NCBI GenBank assembly: GCA_020152595.1 | Contig: JAIGNY010001262.1 | Span: forward strand, 820,001-884,000 | Source of the DNA: Chiridota heheva | Lineage: Eukaryota > Echinodermata > Holothuroidea > Apodida > Chiridotidae | DNA: 64,000 bases | Reading direction: 5' to 3' | Shown here: positions 45,775 to 57,629 of the stretch, piece by piece | Position numbering within the stretch: the first letter of the stretch is position 1 | Layout: every line of letters begins with the position of its first letter | Translations under genes and position numbers: made by a program | Notes under the pieces: model-generated | The model's database searches: none | What the model saw: the letters and a program-made list of their open reading frames with translations, nothing else | What the model was told of the DNA's origin: nothing

Positions 45775-48510
45775 GCCCCAGTTAATGGCCGCCAAGTTAA
45801 TGTATATTAAATTAAATTATTACCACACATCGCAAATTAAATTATTACCACACATCGCATCAGTATAAATTCTACTTTTTTCAAAATCATTAGAACTGTG
45901 TCAGAAAAACAACAAAATATCTCGTTCAATGATATGCCGCCCGCGTCCCCCTTCACATGTCTGGGTGGTTTATAACCTGGCGACAGGTTTCCTCGAACTC
46001 CTCGGCCACGCGGCGCTAAGTTGTTAAAAGACATACTGCACGCTTGACACTTTAATGTAAACATTCAAAATGGAGGAAAGCCGTAAAATTAAAAAAAAAA
46101 AAGACAACAATACCAAAACCGGGAGGGGGAGTGGACATCTAACATTTTGTGAAGTGAGAAATATGAGAAAATTCACAGAGGACGGGAGAGGGATGATTAA
46201 AGCATCGCCTTATCTTCATTCGGGAAAACAAATGGGGAGGGGGAAGGACGATATCATATACCAAGTATGTTTTCACAGTAAAAAAATTCCCCCACAAATT
46301 CAATGTTTGGTGATCAAATTTGCCGTTTGAAACCTGAAACGGGGAGAACTTAACAAAGAACCATGTCACTGCCGCCCCCACCCCACCCCTATCCACCACT
46401 TCTTCCTATTCGTAATACTTCCAATTTTTGTGGAGAAATTTAAAAAAGTTGGGGAGGGGACGATACGATCTACAAAATTATGTTTTCATAAAAAAGAATG
46501 CCCCCACCCCAAATTCAATAGTTCAACGATCCCAGTGTGTCGCTTCAACTTGCAGACGAGCTAGGAGATCATAAGAAAGATCTACTCCCCGCCGCCCTCG
46601 CCCCCATCCACCTCCTTCTTGCTGTCGTAATACTTTTAATTTTTGTAGGGAAATTAGAGAGGGGACGAGATAATCTACCAAATTACTGTATCTATTCATA
46701 AAGGAGAATGCCCCCACCCTAAATTCGATAGCCTGATAATATTATATTAAACATGTAGAAGAAGGTATTCCTCTGGAGTACCCCTCCAAATCGCTATTAA
46801 TCGCTGGGATCCCCGGTCTCTTATCCATAGCCACCAAACTCAAGTTTATGTCTTTAGACTTCAAATATTTGGAAGCCAACATGAAAATCGGGAGGGGCAT
46901 ATACCTTTTTAAGTATTTCTCCTCAAATGTGAAAATCGTAAGTATTCCCCTTTAAATGTGCCAATCTAATTAATTGGACCGCGCTAGGCCAAAGTCTAGA
47001 CGCAGCTGGCATCAATTTGTAAACAAATCTGTCAAAGGTGCTGGGAATGGGGCAGCAGCATTATTTATGATTCTTTAGAAGTTTGCCGTGTTTTTGCGGT
47101 ATGTTTTTCATACAGATTAATGTTAATTGAGTTAAATGTTCGTAAGTTTCGGGTAAGAATTATAATATATTTGTTGGAAGGAAAGATATTTTCGCACGAT
47201 CTAATTTATAAAGAAATCATTTTGCACCTGGGCTTAATCTACCTACTGTAGTGTAGCAGTTATCATACCTGTCTACAGACCACGAGGCCCCGGGTTCAAG
47301 CCTGGGGTAGGTAGACACACCAGTGCACCACAACTGGTTATCAAAGGCCGTGGACATTGACTTGGTTGTCGATGTTATGTCTGTCCGTACGTCGTACCTG
47401 TGTTCTCGTCCGGGTCGTATTAAGCGTTTCGTGATAGCATTTGTACTATCATAACCGAATACGCAGGCGACGACCCCGTCATTGTAATTGTGTGTTCAAC
47501 TCTCTCTCACCTGGGCTTATCAAATAGTGGGAGTAATATGTATGTTTCTGTTTACTTACACGTCGCGGATTTCGAACTTTCGGACAGATTTTGATGCATT
47601 CTTTTCAACATGGAGGTCTACACTGAGCAAAGAGTACTTAGTCCAGAATTTTATTTGTTCTCATTTTATTTTATTTTTTCTATTTTCTTTCGTTTTACTT
47701 TTGCTGTATATGGAACTACATATAAACAAGTTTTTGACAATGTTTCCTAATATTTTGGTGGAAATATTTCACGAGTTAAAATTTTACTCGACTATTTGGA
47801 ATATTATATATTTCGGAATAATACATGGAAATCTCAGTAAGTTAACCTTGTTTATTTTTATTGCACCGATCCTTTTTATTTCGCTAATCATTTTAGTTTT
47901 AGTTGATATGGTGACTTTATTCAAGTTTCATTTTATGATTTATAAAAAATAAAATGGCCGTCGCGGCCCGCCTGATAGTGCAGACACAAGTTGCGTTGCC
48001 ACGGCTGCTTTTCAGGTTTTATTTTTTGCTGAACTTTTTAAAAATAAATAATGATCGTAAATCTCTGTGGTACGCTCTGCAATGTCGTTACCAATTTATT
48101 GTGGGCTGATCTGTGTCCTTTAAAAAGACACGGGGAGTGAAATACTTAATTTTGCTTAAAACGGCAAATTTGCATCAGTTTAAACGTATCTGAACTAATG
48201 AAATTTGGAGGTTCGGTACGTGTGCAGACGTTAACAGTAGACAGGACTTTCCTTGCTGAAAAAAATAAGAGTTGTGATTGAAAAATAACGCTCGTGATAG
48301 TATCTTTGTATCTAAAATTTAAATTGCAAGTTGCATGAAAACCAATACCACGTTTTTGGCTTCGAGAACGGTTTTTTTTCTTCGGCGCTTTACCGGCGGC
48401 ATTACCGGCGCTTTACCGGCGGCATTACCGGCGGCATTACCAGCGTTTTATCGGCGGCTTACCAGCGTTAAAATTACCGGCGTAATTGTCAAACTGCTCG
48501 CCTCGGTACT
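45775..48510 (+). repeat. 2.2-kb dispersed repeat, copy B (with SINE inside)
   Basis: Matches copy A (19308-21455) from 'gccccagttaatggccgcc' to 'gtcaaactgctcgcctcgg'. It differs by a SINE at 47237-47507, a small duplication of 'attaccacacatcgca' near 45830, and about 240 extra bases before the end that include a 'ggcggcattaccggcg' mini-repeat (48390-48470). No transposase frame. A new mobile element class or a segmental copy. Confidence 0.8.
47237..47507 (+). mobile_element. tRNA-derived SINE, copy 3, with target duplication
   Basis: 271 bp. Box A-like 'tagtgtagcag', box B GGTTCAAGCCT, acceptor-stem-like TCTACCT...GGGTAGA pairing around the tRNA part, then a body and a TC-rich end. Flanked by the 12-bp duplication CACCTGGGCTTA (47225-47236 and 47508-47519), which is single in copy A at 20701. 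Confidence 0.92.
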
Positions 48511-48784
48511 GTAGATTTTAATGTGCTAGGTATATTTTTTCATAATTTGAGTTGGATTCTACACTTGGGCGATGATTTTTTTTTCTTTTCTGCTTTAAGC
48601 TGTTTTTATTTTGTCTTCAGCTGTGGAACGAAAAAAAGCACATTATTTAAATGTACAGCATCATACATAACGAGATGACATGCAGCTGAATAATCACAAA
48701 AGTTACATACAGAAAATAAATTGAGGCTTTTCTATATATTCGTCAATGTAGTTAAAAGCAAGCAAGATCAGTGAAAACTTTTTA

Positions 48785-49061
48785 ATCTACCTACTGTGGT
48801 GTAGCGGTTATCATACCTGTCTACAGACCACGAGGCCCTGGGTCCAAGCCTGGGTTGGGTAGACACGCCAGTGTACCACAACTGGTTATCAAAGGCCGTG
48901 GACATTGACTTGGTTGTCGATGTTATGTCTGTCCGTACGTCGTACCTGTGTTCTCGTCCGGGTCGTCTTAAGCGTTTCGTGATAGCATTGTTACTATCAT
49001 AACCGAATACGCAGGCGACGACCCCGTCATTGTAATTGTGTGTTCACTCGTCGTCGTCGTC
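48785..49061 (+). mobile_element. tRNA-derived SINE, copy 4, with target duplication
   Basis: Same family; ends in 'cgtcgtcgtcgtc'. Flanked by GTGAAAACTTTT at 48771-48782 and 49062-49073. A close match to copy 3, so both are fairly young. Confidence 0.92.
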
Positions 49062-49314
49062 GTGAAAACTTTTCTATGCACGCTTGTAAAGCTGACGCGA
49101 TCTATACGTGGCCAGTCCAAAGTACAGCTTCTATTGTTATGGTAAAAAGCTTATTTCTGATGTGTGCACTGGACAGAATATAAGTGTTTTGGCTGTGATT
49201 GGTACTCATGGGATTAGGGCATTGATGTGTGACCATTAAAGCCTTAGTTACAGGTCATTAACTTGTTTAGAAAAAAATTGGCGATGCACGGCGATAAAAT
49301 AATCGCCTCTTCCT

Positions 49315-49500
49315 TTAATACAACCCGGACGAGAACACAGGTACGACGTACGGACAGACATAACATCGACAACCAAGTCAATATCTACGGCGTTTGATAA
49401 CCAGTTGTGGTGCACTGGCGTGTCTACCCAACCCAGGCTTGAACCCAGGACCTCGTGGTCTGTAGACATGTATGATAACCGCTACACCACAGTAGGTAGA
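49315..49500 (-). mobile_element. SINE head portion (minus strand)
   Basis: tRNA-like head and first part of the body on the minus strand; the tail third is replaced by 'gcgataaaataatcgcctc', the inverted partner of 45160-45205. Confidence 0.75.
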
Positions 49501-49514
49501 TGTCCCCAACCATC

Positions 49515-49772
49515 TGACGACGTCGAATGAGTGACGACGAGTGAACACACAATTACAATGACGGGGTCGTTGCCTGCGTATTTGGTTATGATAGTAACAA
49601 TGCTATCACGAAACGCTTAATACGACCCGGACGAGAACACAGGTACGACGTTCGGACAGACATAACATCGACAACCAAGTCAATGTCCACGGCCTTTGAT
49701 AACCAGTAGTGGTACACTGGTGTGTCTACCCACCCCAGGCTTGAACCCAGGGCCTCGTGGTCTGTAGACATG
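49515..49772 (-). mobile_element. tRNA-derived SINE, nearly full (minus strand)
   Basis: Tail and body complete; the tRNA-like head stops at 'gtagacatgtatgacc', short of the usual acceptor end. It abuts the previous copy in the same orientation, as do copies 1 and 2 at 44.8-45.2 kb. Confidence 0.8.
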
Positions 49773-49859
49773 TATGACCATTGACAAACAATCTAGATAT
49801 TGTAAATTTGTGTGTTCACTTACTCACAAAATTTTCATTTTCATTCTGCTCATCACTTT

Positions 49860-50110
49860 AACTGTTCAAGCTCTTACTTTATCTTCGATACTTTCTAAGA
49901 TTATATTCACAATGGCGTGGAGGCAGCTTGACTTGCTTAAGAAAGGATTTTTGTTTACCACTGGTGTGTGGCAAACCAAAGACTGAAAGATGATTTGTCA
50001 CAGGTTGAAAGAGCTGTTATTCATGAGTTGAGAACTGTAGATGACCCCGATTTACTGGCTGAGCTAGACAACATTTTGGCAGGGGGCACTCCTTTCGCCG
50101 TGTAATCTTT
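49860..50110 (+). pseudogene. Polinton small leader gene, version 1 (fossil)
   Basis: Starts MAWRQLDLLKKGF at 49912 and later contains SQVERAVIHELRTV. Its upstream 60 bases match those of the version at 50560. Function unknown. Confidence 0.55.
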
Positions 50111-50165
50111 CGCCCTAAAATATTTTTTAGCGCCAATTTTTAACGCCAATTCTTGGCGGGAATTC

Positions 50166-50175
50166 TTCAATATAA
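50166..50175 (+). promoter_or_regulatory. TATA-like element before the second leader gene
   Basis: 'caatataaagg' about 25-30 bp before the T-rich leader that precedes 50560. The SINE now separates it from the gene. Motif match only. Confidence 0.35.
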
Positions 50176-50203
50176 AGGTTGGAACATTCGTTTTTCATTT
50201 TCA

Positions 50204-50479
50204 ATCTACCTACTGTGGTGTAGCGGTTATAATACCTGTCTACAGACCACGAGGCCCCGGGTTCAATCCTGGGGTGGGTAGACACGCCAGTGCACCACAA
50301 CTGGTTATCAAAGGCCGTGGACATTGACTTGGTTGTCGATGTTATGTCTGTCCGTACGTCGTACCTGTGTTCTCGTCTGGGTCGTATTAAGCGTTTCGTG
50401 ATAGCATTTGTACTATCATAAGCGAATACGCAGGCGACGACCCCGTCATTGTAATTGTGTGTTCAACTCTCTCTCTCTC
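50204..50479 (+). mobile_element. tRNA-derived SINE, copy 7, inserted in Polinton
   Basis: Same family; box B GGTTCAATCCT fits the Pol III consensus. Target duplication TTTTCATTTTCA at 50192-50203 and 50480-50491. It lies between the TATA-like element (50170) and the start of a Polinton gene at 50560, so it entered that gene's leader. Confidence 0.92.
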
Positions 50480-50559
50480 TTTTCATTTTCATTCTGCTCA
50501 TCACTTCAATTGTTCAAGCTTTTACTTTATCTTTGATACTTTCCAAGATTATATTCATA

Positions 50560-51750
50560 ATGGCGTGGAGGCAGCTTAACTTGCTTAAGAAAGGATATTT
50601 GTTTACCGATGGTGTGTGGAAAACCAATAATGGTTTGTCAATGGTGAATTGCACACCAATGAAAAGGACAGTTTCTGACAGTGGTCAAATTTCGTTTAAG
50701 AGGTGTTCTCCAAAACAACAGAGCCCCTGACAAATAGCATGTTCATGATGTCAAATTTCGAAGAAGAGGCCTCAATTAAACCTTCACAAAGTTTGTACAC
50801 TGAAGCACTGCCAAAAAGTATGTACATGCTATCAGATTCAGAAGAAGAAGACCCAATATTAAACCTTCGCAAAGTTTATACGCAGACGATGACACTTGAA
50901 CCTGCGAAAGCGTGTTTATGAGAGCATCTTTGATACGGATGCTGATGTGTCTTGTTCCAGCTCCGACGTTTCCTTTAATTTTTCCCAATTTAGCTGTTCG
51001 CCTATAAAAGAACAAATTACTTCTCTTGTAGACTATTCTGACATTCTGATACGGATAATGAGTCTGTACCCTTATCAGCAGAATTTGAATCTGTACCATC
51101 TGTTAAAACTTATCTTGTGTCGGACAATTCCAATTATTATTTTACACCTTTAACCCCAGAGCTGCGTGTCTGGGATAAAGATTTTTCTGAAGGTAACGAG
51201 AGCGCTTTGGACGAATCAAGTGCTGACAATTTTGATGATATTTCGGCTGAAATTCCCGAAATAATAACATGGGAGCAAATGGGAACAAAGGAACCTTCAC
51301 AGGAACCCTCACAGGAGGAAACTAAGGAACCCTCACAGGAGGAAACCAAGGAACCCTCACAGGAACCTTCAGGAACAGGAGGAAAGCAAGGAGCCTTCAC
51401 AGGAACCCTCACAGGAGGAAACCAAGGAACCCTTACAACCTTCACAGGAACCCTCACAACCTTCACAGGATGTCGCAACAAGACTAATACAGGAAGGAGG
51501 CGCTGTCAACAACAACGACGTACCAGACCCTTCCGCAGAGGCCAACAATGACGACATCAAAGATTTGTTGGCTGAGATTGAAAGACAAAACGGTGTGGCA
51601 CAACCCTCTCTTGATTTGAGCGATTTTGAGGACCTCCTTGGTAAATATGAGGGTTTATTCAACATTCATGAGATCAGTAGGGCCGAAATTGAAAAGCTCA
51701 AATCAAGCAAAGCATGTTTAAAATTATATTCAATCAGGCCATTTTAAACG
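50560..51750 (+). pseudogene. Polinton acidic/repeat-rich protein region (fossil)
   Basis: Begins MAWRQLNLLKKGYLF, close to the gene at 49912. Then Ser/Asp/Glu-rich stretches (MLSDSEEED), EIPEIITWEQM, a tandem run of EPSQEE-type repeats at 51290-51460, and DLSDFEDLLGKYEGLF. The repeat is a short DNA tandem repeat of 'ggaaccctcacaggag'. No known family. Confidence 0.5.
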
Positions 51751-51849
51751 GCTCATGGAGGATGTGCCTGACCGCTTTAATTCTTTCACCGTATTAATGC
51801 ATATTGTCTTACATTCCCTTTCAAATAAGTTTAAAGGAAACGACAAGAT

Positions 51850-53080
51850 TTTTTTAGTATAACGGGCGACAGCTCATATTACCCTATAGGAATCCCATTC
51901 AGACGCGTCGACCAGCTGACCGTGCAGCGCGTAATGGACTGAATAGAAGCTGGCATGCACAGTAAACGTGAGTTTGGGGTGGGGGATCGTTTAATGATTG
52001 AGTTGACGCATATTGCGATACCCCAAGGGAAGGGTGGAGAATCCTCCTCAGAGGATGATCCGGAACCAGACCAAAAACAAAATTTAAAAATTTTCAAAAC
52101 AAAATGCAATTTCGTAGCAGTAAGTAAAAAAGGGAAAATGTGTTTGCCGAGGGCCCTGCTTATAGCCAAAGTGAAATTCGAAGATCTATGTAGATACAAA
52201 AGGGATCAGTTCAAGGAGGACCTTCAAGCCCAGGATGTACAGGCTGAACGGGTTTGCGCGCAAGCGGGTGTAGACGTAGAAGAATGTGGGACTGGAAGCT
52301 GTCGCTTTTTTTCAAAAAATGGTATTAAAGGACTTCCAAATTAATTTTTTTCAGGACATTGTTCATGATCTTGTACTTTATAAAGGACCAATTCCCCCCA
52401 AAAAATTACGTTTATTTCTCCGTAACAATCATTATGACGTCATAAACACTGTCTCTTTATTTCTTAAAGTAAGAGTTTTTTGTTGTAAATGTTGTAAATC
52501 GTGTTGTGACATTAAAAATCACAGATGTGGAGCTTCCTGTGTGTATTGCAGAGGAGGCTCTACTAATTTTCGTAGATTAGGTGAATGGTCTAAATGTAAT
52601 GCTTGTTATCGAATGTTCCCAAGTACTTCCTGTTCTGATGCACATCTTGTTATCATCTTATCTAATAATCATAAGTGTCGTCCTGTCCCTGTGTGTGAGG
52701 TTTAGAAAGGGTGCTCCCTCTGTAATAAAACGTTAGGCGAAAATAAGCATTATTGTGAAGCCGACACTGTGTATTGCCCTAATCACCGACAGTCCGCCAA
52801 GGCAGGCTACCCTTATTTCATCACATCCGTGAAACCACCCAAGACAGTGAAACAGGTAAGGTACATGTATTTCGACTTTGAAAGCTACATTTTGCCTTCT
52901 AATGCAGCCGGTCGGCAAGGCCCGACAGCGGTCATTTCCAGAATCCTTCTCAAGGACTACAAGCCTGTGTACACAAAGCACTTTATTCATGAGGATTATT
53001 CCACAACTCCGTGGGGTTTTAAAAGAGAGGCGTTTGCACGACCTAGAACAGTTGCAGTTTCTGAATCGGTCAAGCAACTA
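51850..53080 (+). pseudogene. Polinton PolB N-terminal and exonuclease start (fossil)
   Basis: Contains LPRALLIAKV, NNHYDVINTVSLFL, a Cys-rich stretch (CCKCCKSCCDIKNHRC, CVYCRGG), then the exonuclease I-type motif YFDFES near 52868. These occur in this order in protein-primed PolB of Polintons. No exonuclease II/III, TPR or palm motifs were recognised downstream. Confidence 0.75.
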
Positions 53081-53084
53081 CCAA

Positions 53085-53815
53085 AACATGTGCCAAATTT
53101 GTGTCACATCCTGTGCCAAGCCCTGTTTTATATCCTGTGTCAAACCCTGTGTCACATTCTGTGTCACATCCTGTGACAGTGTCAAAACTTGTGGTGTCAA
53201 AATTGTCAAAACTGTCAAAAACAAAGCACTTAAAACCGAAACTTGTACCAAAACCTTTATCAAAACCTTCACCAAAACCTACTACTCTGACTGTGGTGAT
53301 CGAAATTCATTCTGATTTTACAGGACCTCCTCCTCCAAAAAAACGTGCCCAGACAAAGCAATTTTCGAAGGTGAAAACACCTACTATCATCAAGCCCATC
53401 CCAACTGTTGTCAAGTATCAAAAGGTGAAGTTTCAATTCAAATAAATAACACAAACAGAGACTATAAAACAAACAGAACCTACTATAAAGCAAACAGAGA
53501 CAATCAATTTGGCAGAGATATCACCAATCAAAAATACATCCAAAGCTAGTGCTGCCTTTGTAACACTAGAGCAAAGGACTAGCACACCGATTAAAGAATA
53601 TTCACAGTTTAAACCTGCGACTAAACCAATCCCCACCCCTGCAAAAAAAGCTCTACCTTTTTTCACAAAGAGCACGTTTGCCCCTTTGGCCCCAACCTGA
53701 GACAACTCCTTCACCTGTCCCTAGGAAACCCCTTGTATTGAAATCAACGCCAGCTCTACCTCAATTCATGTTTTCAAACGGTAAGCTTAAGAAACGACAA
53801 TCTTTTACCTTATAA
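53085..53815 (+). other. Low-complexity Polinton region
   Basis: Short direct repeats of 'tgtgtcacatcctgtg' near 53100-53180, then Lys/Pro/Thr-rich frames (KLSKTKHLKPK, KPIPTPAKKA). It occupies the place where the rest of PolB would be expected. No family recognised. Confidence 0.5.
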
Positions 53816-53817
53816 AA

Positions 53818-54465
53818 ATGGAAGAGATAGAAACCTGTGATCCTATGCTTCAAGCGCCGTGTACATGGCGTATAGCAGGGCCTTCAGGAAGTGGCAAAAC
53901 TGTCAATGTTATGAAAGCTTTAACCGAAGGGTATTTTAAACCGTCACCTGTAAACGTCTATTGGTTTTACGAAAAATGGCAGGCAAAGTATAATGAGGTG
54001 CCAGGCTCCCCCTCCTTTCACTTTGCTGAAGGACTACCACCATCTGATTTTTAAGCAAAATCGATCAGTCTCAACATAATATTATAGTTATAGATGACCT
54101 TAGGTCAAAATCATCGGGTAAGAATGGTGATGTTGTTGCAAAGTTATTTATTAGAGGAAGCCACCATGCCAATGTATCACTTATATCATTAGTTCAGAAT
54201 GCATTTTTAAGGGGGGTAGGGAAATAAAGTTAAACACCAATTATATGAGCTTATTTTGCAATCCTGCAGACATGAGCATTGTGTACACTCTTGCAAAGCA
54301 GATGTACCCAGGGGCGGAGAGAGGGAAAGCATTCATGGGGGTATATAAGGATGCCACGGCATCGCCTCATGGCTACTTATTTATTAGCTTTAAGCCAGGC
54401 ACACCTATTACTCTCAAACTTAAAGCTAATGTGTTTGGGGAAGGACCACACTATTCGATTTGATT
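53818..54465 (+). pseudogene. Polinton genome-packaging ATPase (fossil)
   Basis: A32/FtsK-like packaging ATPase. Walker A GPSGSGKT near 53878, Walker B IIVIDDL near 54085, then NPADMSIVYTLAKQMYPG and YKDATASPHGYLFISFKPGT, the conserved C-terminal part of the Polinton enzyme. It would pump DNA into the capsid. Confidence 0.9.
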
Positions 54466-54484
54466 TTTGCTTGTATATACTATA

Positions 54485-54706
54485 ATGGCTTTGAAAGAGA
54501 AAGTAAGCAATGTTTCTAAATTCAAAAAAGAGTTATGTGTTTGTTGTAATCCTAAGGTTACCGTAAAGGATAGAAATACAATTCATCAGGCAATGCCTGA
54601 TTCCTTTCACAGCTGTATTGGTGAAATGTGTATGAATGTTTTGGCAGGTAATGTAAAGTTACCCCCAGCCAGGCTAAAGGCCTTGAGCCCTATATCCCTG
54701 TTATGA
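54485..54706 (+). pseudogene. Small Polinton protein (fossil), function unknown
   Basis: Starts MALKEKVSNVSKFKKEL; has a CVCC pair and a later C...MCM pair. About 75 residues visible. Not recognised. Confidence 0.35.
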
Positions 54707-55340
54707 AGAATCCAGGTAGCAGACATGTCCATATAAATGTCAAAAAACAGGTCTTCATGAAACACGTGTGCAGGAAGAAAGGTCAAAAGGGAGGATCACA
54801 TGATTACCAAAAGGTTATAAAACCGATGCTCCAGACAATAGGCCCATTCTAGGAGTACCCGGCGACCTGTTCGAACATACACCTAGAATCGATACACGAG
54901 GTGTAGGGAAAGGCTTACAAAGGATCTTTGGATATTCAGGACCTTCCTGGAAAAGATAAAATCATGAAGAAGTCCGTAATACTACTCTTGGCCCAATATC
55001 AAACTTTGACAACTAATTGTAAATAAAAGAACACCGTTAAAACAAAACATTTGTTTGACTTAGATAGAGAAATGAGGAGCATTCTGGACACTTCTTGCCA
55101 GCAGATGAAAAGATGAGGCAATATGCCGAGTCCATGCAGAAACATAACAATTTTGACCCTGAATTCACCCGTAGAACAGTAGAATATCCGGCTTCACACC
55201 GCCGAACCCCCCAGCTACTCCTGCAAGTATGCAGCTTCCATATAAGAGCATCCAGATACTGACGTGGTTTGAATACCAAGAGCTCTTTCAATTTCAATGA
55301 CTGAAAAAGAGTAAGGTAAAACAAGAGCCTTTCTTAATGC
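54707..55340. other. Unassigned Polinton interior
   Basis: No frame of convincing composition; possibly decayed coding sequence between the ATPase-side and integrase-side genes. Confidence 0.4.
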
Positions 55341-55341
55341 C

Positions 55342-55695
55342 ATGTGGTCAGACATGAGTCATTTTTTTGACAAAAGAGGGACCTTTCATCCTCCTGGAGG
55401 GACACCAATACGAGGTTATAACCTTGGCGATTTACTGGCTGAAAGTTCATCACCTATGAGATCCGCAGGAGCCCAATCCTTTGCTGACGCCCTGGCACAA
55501 GCCGAGATACCTGCGGCTCTTATACCAAATAGAGAGCTGAGAGATATGGTTCTTGATACCAGAGCCCGAATATATGATAAAAGCACTGCGAGTTTAGATA
55601 CAGAGGACGTTACATCTGAAGACATCAGAGCGATGATACCTGATAAATTTGAGGAAGAAACAGGAGCGTCAGGATTACTAAAGGATTGGTCATAG
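55342..55695 (+). pseudogene. Unassigned Polinton protein (fossil)
   Basis: A 117-codon stretch reading GGTPIRGYNLGDLLAES and LIPNRELRDMVLDTRARIYD; acidic, helical in appearance, no known motif. Lies immediately before the integrase. Confidence 0.35.
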
Positions 55696-55869
55696 TTGTA
55701 ATAATGGCATCACTTCAAACATTTCATTTTTCTGAATTCTTACGTAGACCTAATTGCACATGCGCATGTTGTGGTGGTCATATTGACGTCAGAGATAACA
55801 TAGATGGCAAAAGATAAGATTGGACAATTGGTTCAAGCTGTCGGCCTCGGCTGGCTTAACATGACAAAA

Positions 55870-56850
55870 CAAGGCAATACGACACATGAAAGGGGTACCG
55901 AGCCGTCAGGTTATTGATTGGCTGAAGGGTCAAGATGTGTACAACTTGCACAAACCGAAAATAAAGAATTACCGTAGGTTACATGTAAGGGTGTTTGGGG
56001 AGGGGGAACAATGGCAAGCTGGCCCCATAGATATGCAACTTGTCAAAGGTCAAAATAAGGGGCACAGTTTCAATATATCCGTCATTGATGTATTTTCTAA
56101 GACAGGTTGGTTAGAACCTATAAAACGTAAAACGAGCAGTTTGGTGGCAAAAGCTTTAGCACGAATATTTAAAAGAGCTGATAGAGTTTCTCTTAAGTTA
56201 CAAACAGATCAAGGAAAGAATTTTACAACCAGAATGTAAAACAACTTCTCCATAAACATAACATAAAACTATTTTCGACAGATAGCGACGTCAAGGCTAG
56301 CATAGTTGAACGTTTTAACAAAACAATCAAGAATACTCTGTGAAAGTACTTCACTCTAATAGAAAAACCAATATGGTTAGATATACTTCCTGAAGTGGAA
56401 ACAGGTGATAACAAACGTTACTATAGAGCTATAGATATGCCTCTTGAAAAAGTAACAGATCAAAACCAAAAGAAAGTGTGGCAGACATTATACGGCGATA
56501 TAAAAGAAAAACTGTGCCGAAGGAAGTACTTAAAGTTGGTAATAAGGTTAGGATAACAAACAATAGAGGTATTTTGGACAAGGATATTATCAAAATTAGT
56601 CAATTGAAATATTTGAGGTCAGAGGTCAGAAGAGAACTATGTATAAATTACAGGATCAGTTAGGGAAGCCTCTCACTGGCTCTTTTTATCCTGAAGAGGT
56701 ACAGGCGATGGCAAATCTGAGGTCTATCAATTTGAAAAGATAATACGTACCAAAGGGTCAGGAAAGGCCAAAGAGTTTTTTTGTGAAGTGGTTAGGTTAC
56801 AGTCCTAAATTTATTTCTTGGATAAAAGGAGACCAGTTTACGCAATAATG
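55870..56850 (+). pseudogene. Polinton integrase with chromodomain (fossil)
   Basis: RVE-family DDE integrase. First Asp in GPIDMQLVKG near 56025, second in LQTDQGKNF near 56205, Glu in VERFNKTIKNTL near 56310. FSKTGWLEPIKRKT is typical. Then an SH3-like/chromodomain segment with FFVKWLGYSP near 56780, as in the Polinton integrase family also known from F54H12.3-like proteins. Confidence 0.92.
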
Positions 56851-57618
56851 GCCTCATTTACTTGGACAATGCCAAGCAATGCAGGGTTATCAAAATTTCT
56901 CAATAATTCGACATCCGATTTCACAGTGCCAATGATTCGTCCTCTGTCGCCTCAGGGAGAGTGGGAAGTTGGTATTACAGCCGCCTATTTCCCTGACGAC
57001 ATTTACTTGGTTCATGCCGGTAAAACCCTTTTGAGATTCATAGCGGATGGGAAGAAGGGGGCTGTAAGATTGTACCAATAAGGCATATTACTAAAAAGAT
57101 CCTGTTTCAAAAAACTTGGATGCCTGATGTGGATTGTCACTCATATATCAAGGTTGAAGAGATGGTTACCAGAAAGCTTAAATTGACAATGAAGTCTCCT
57201 GCAACAGGCTTATCTCTTGCAGTGCCGTAAATTACTTTCTATGGGTTACAGGATGAGATAAGCACGGATACCGCTAAGTATTCCGTTGACACCCTTGTAT
57301 TTAGAAAAGCTGACCATCGAGTAAAAACTGCTATTAATTTCCCCCTCCACGAGCGGCATAGGAGAGTTAAGGATTTTCTGTAGTTTGATTGACCCTCAAC
57401 CTTTCAACAATGGTTCGAAGCAGTTGTTAGGCACAGCAGTTGTGAGTGAAGAGGGCGACATAATCTATAGGCCAAATATCATAAAATACAGCCAGGTCAG
57501 CGAAACTAATATAAGTATGGTGCATTTGTGGATAGAGACAGATAGCGCTAATCAGGCAGGATTCTCTTTAGGTGTCACTGTGATAGATTTGCATTTTAGA
57601 CCAAGGCATGTAATTTAG
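56845..57618 (+). pseudogene. Penton-like minor capsid protein, version 1 (fossil)
   Basis: Starts MASFTWTMPSNAGLSKFL and has FTVPMIRPLSPQGEWEVGIT, the opening typical of Polinton minor capsid (single jelly-roll penton) proteins. Ends near SLGVTVIDLHFRPRHVI. Assignment from pattern memory, not a search. Confidence 0.6.
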
Positions 57619-57629
57619 GATGACCTCTG

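Noticed and set aside
47237-47320. Functional tRNA gene
   Set aside because: Box A and B and an acceptor-like stem exist, but the anticodon arm does not pair well, and the segment is followed by the same 200-bp body in every copy, so it is a SINE head.
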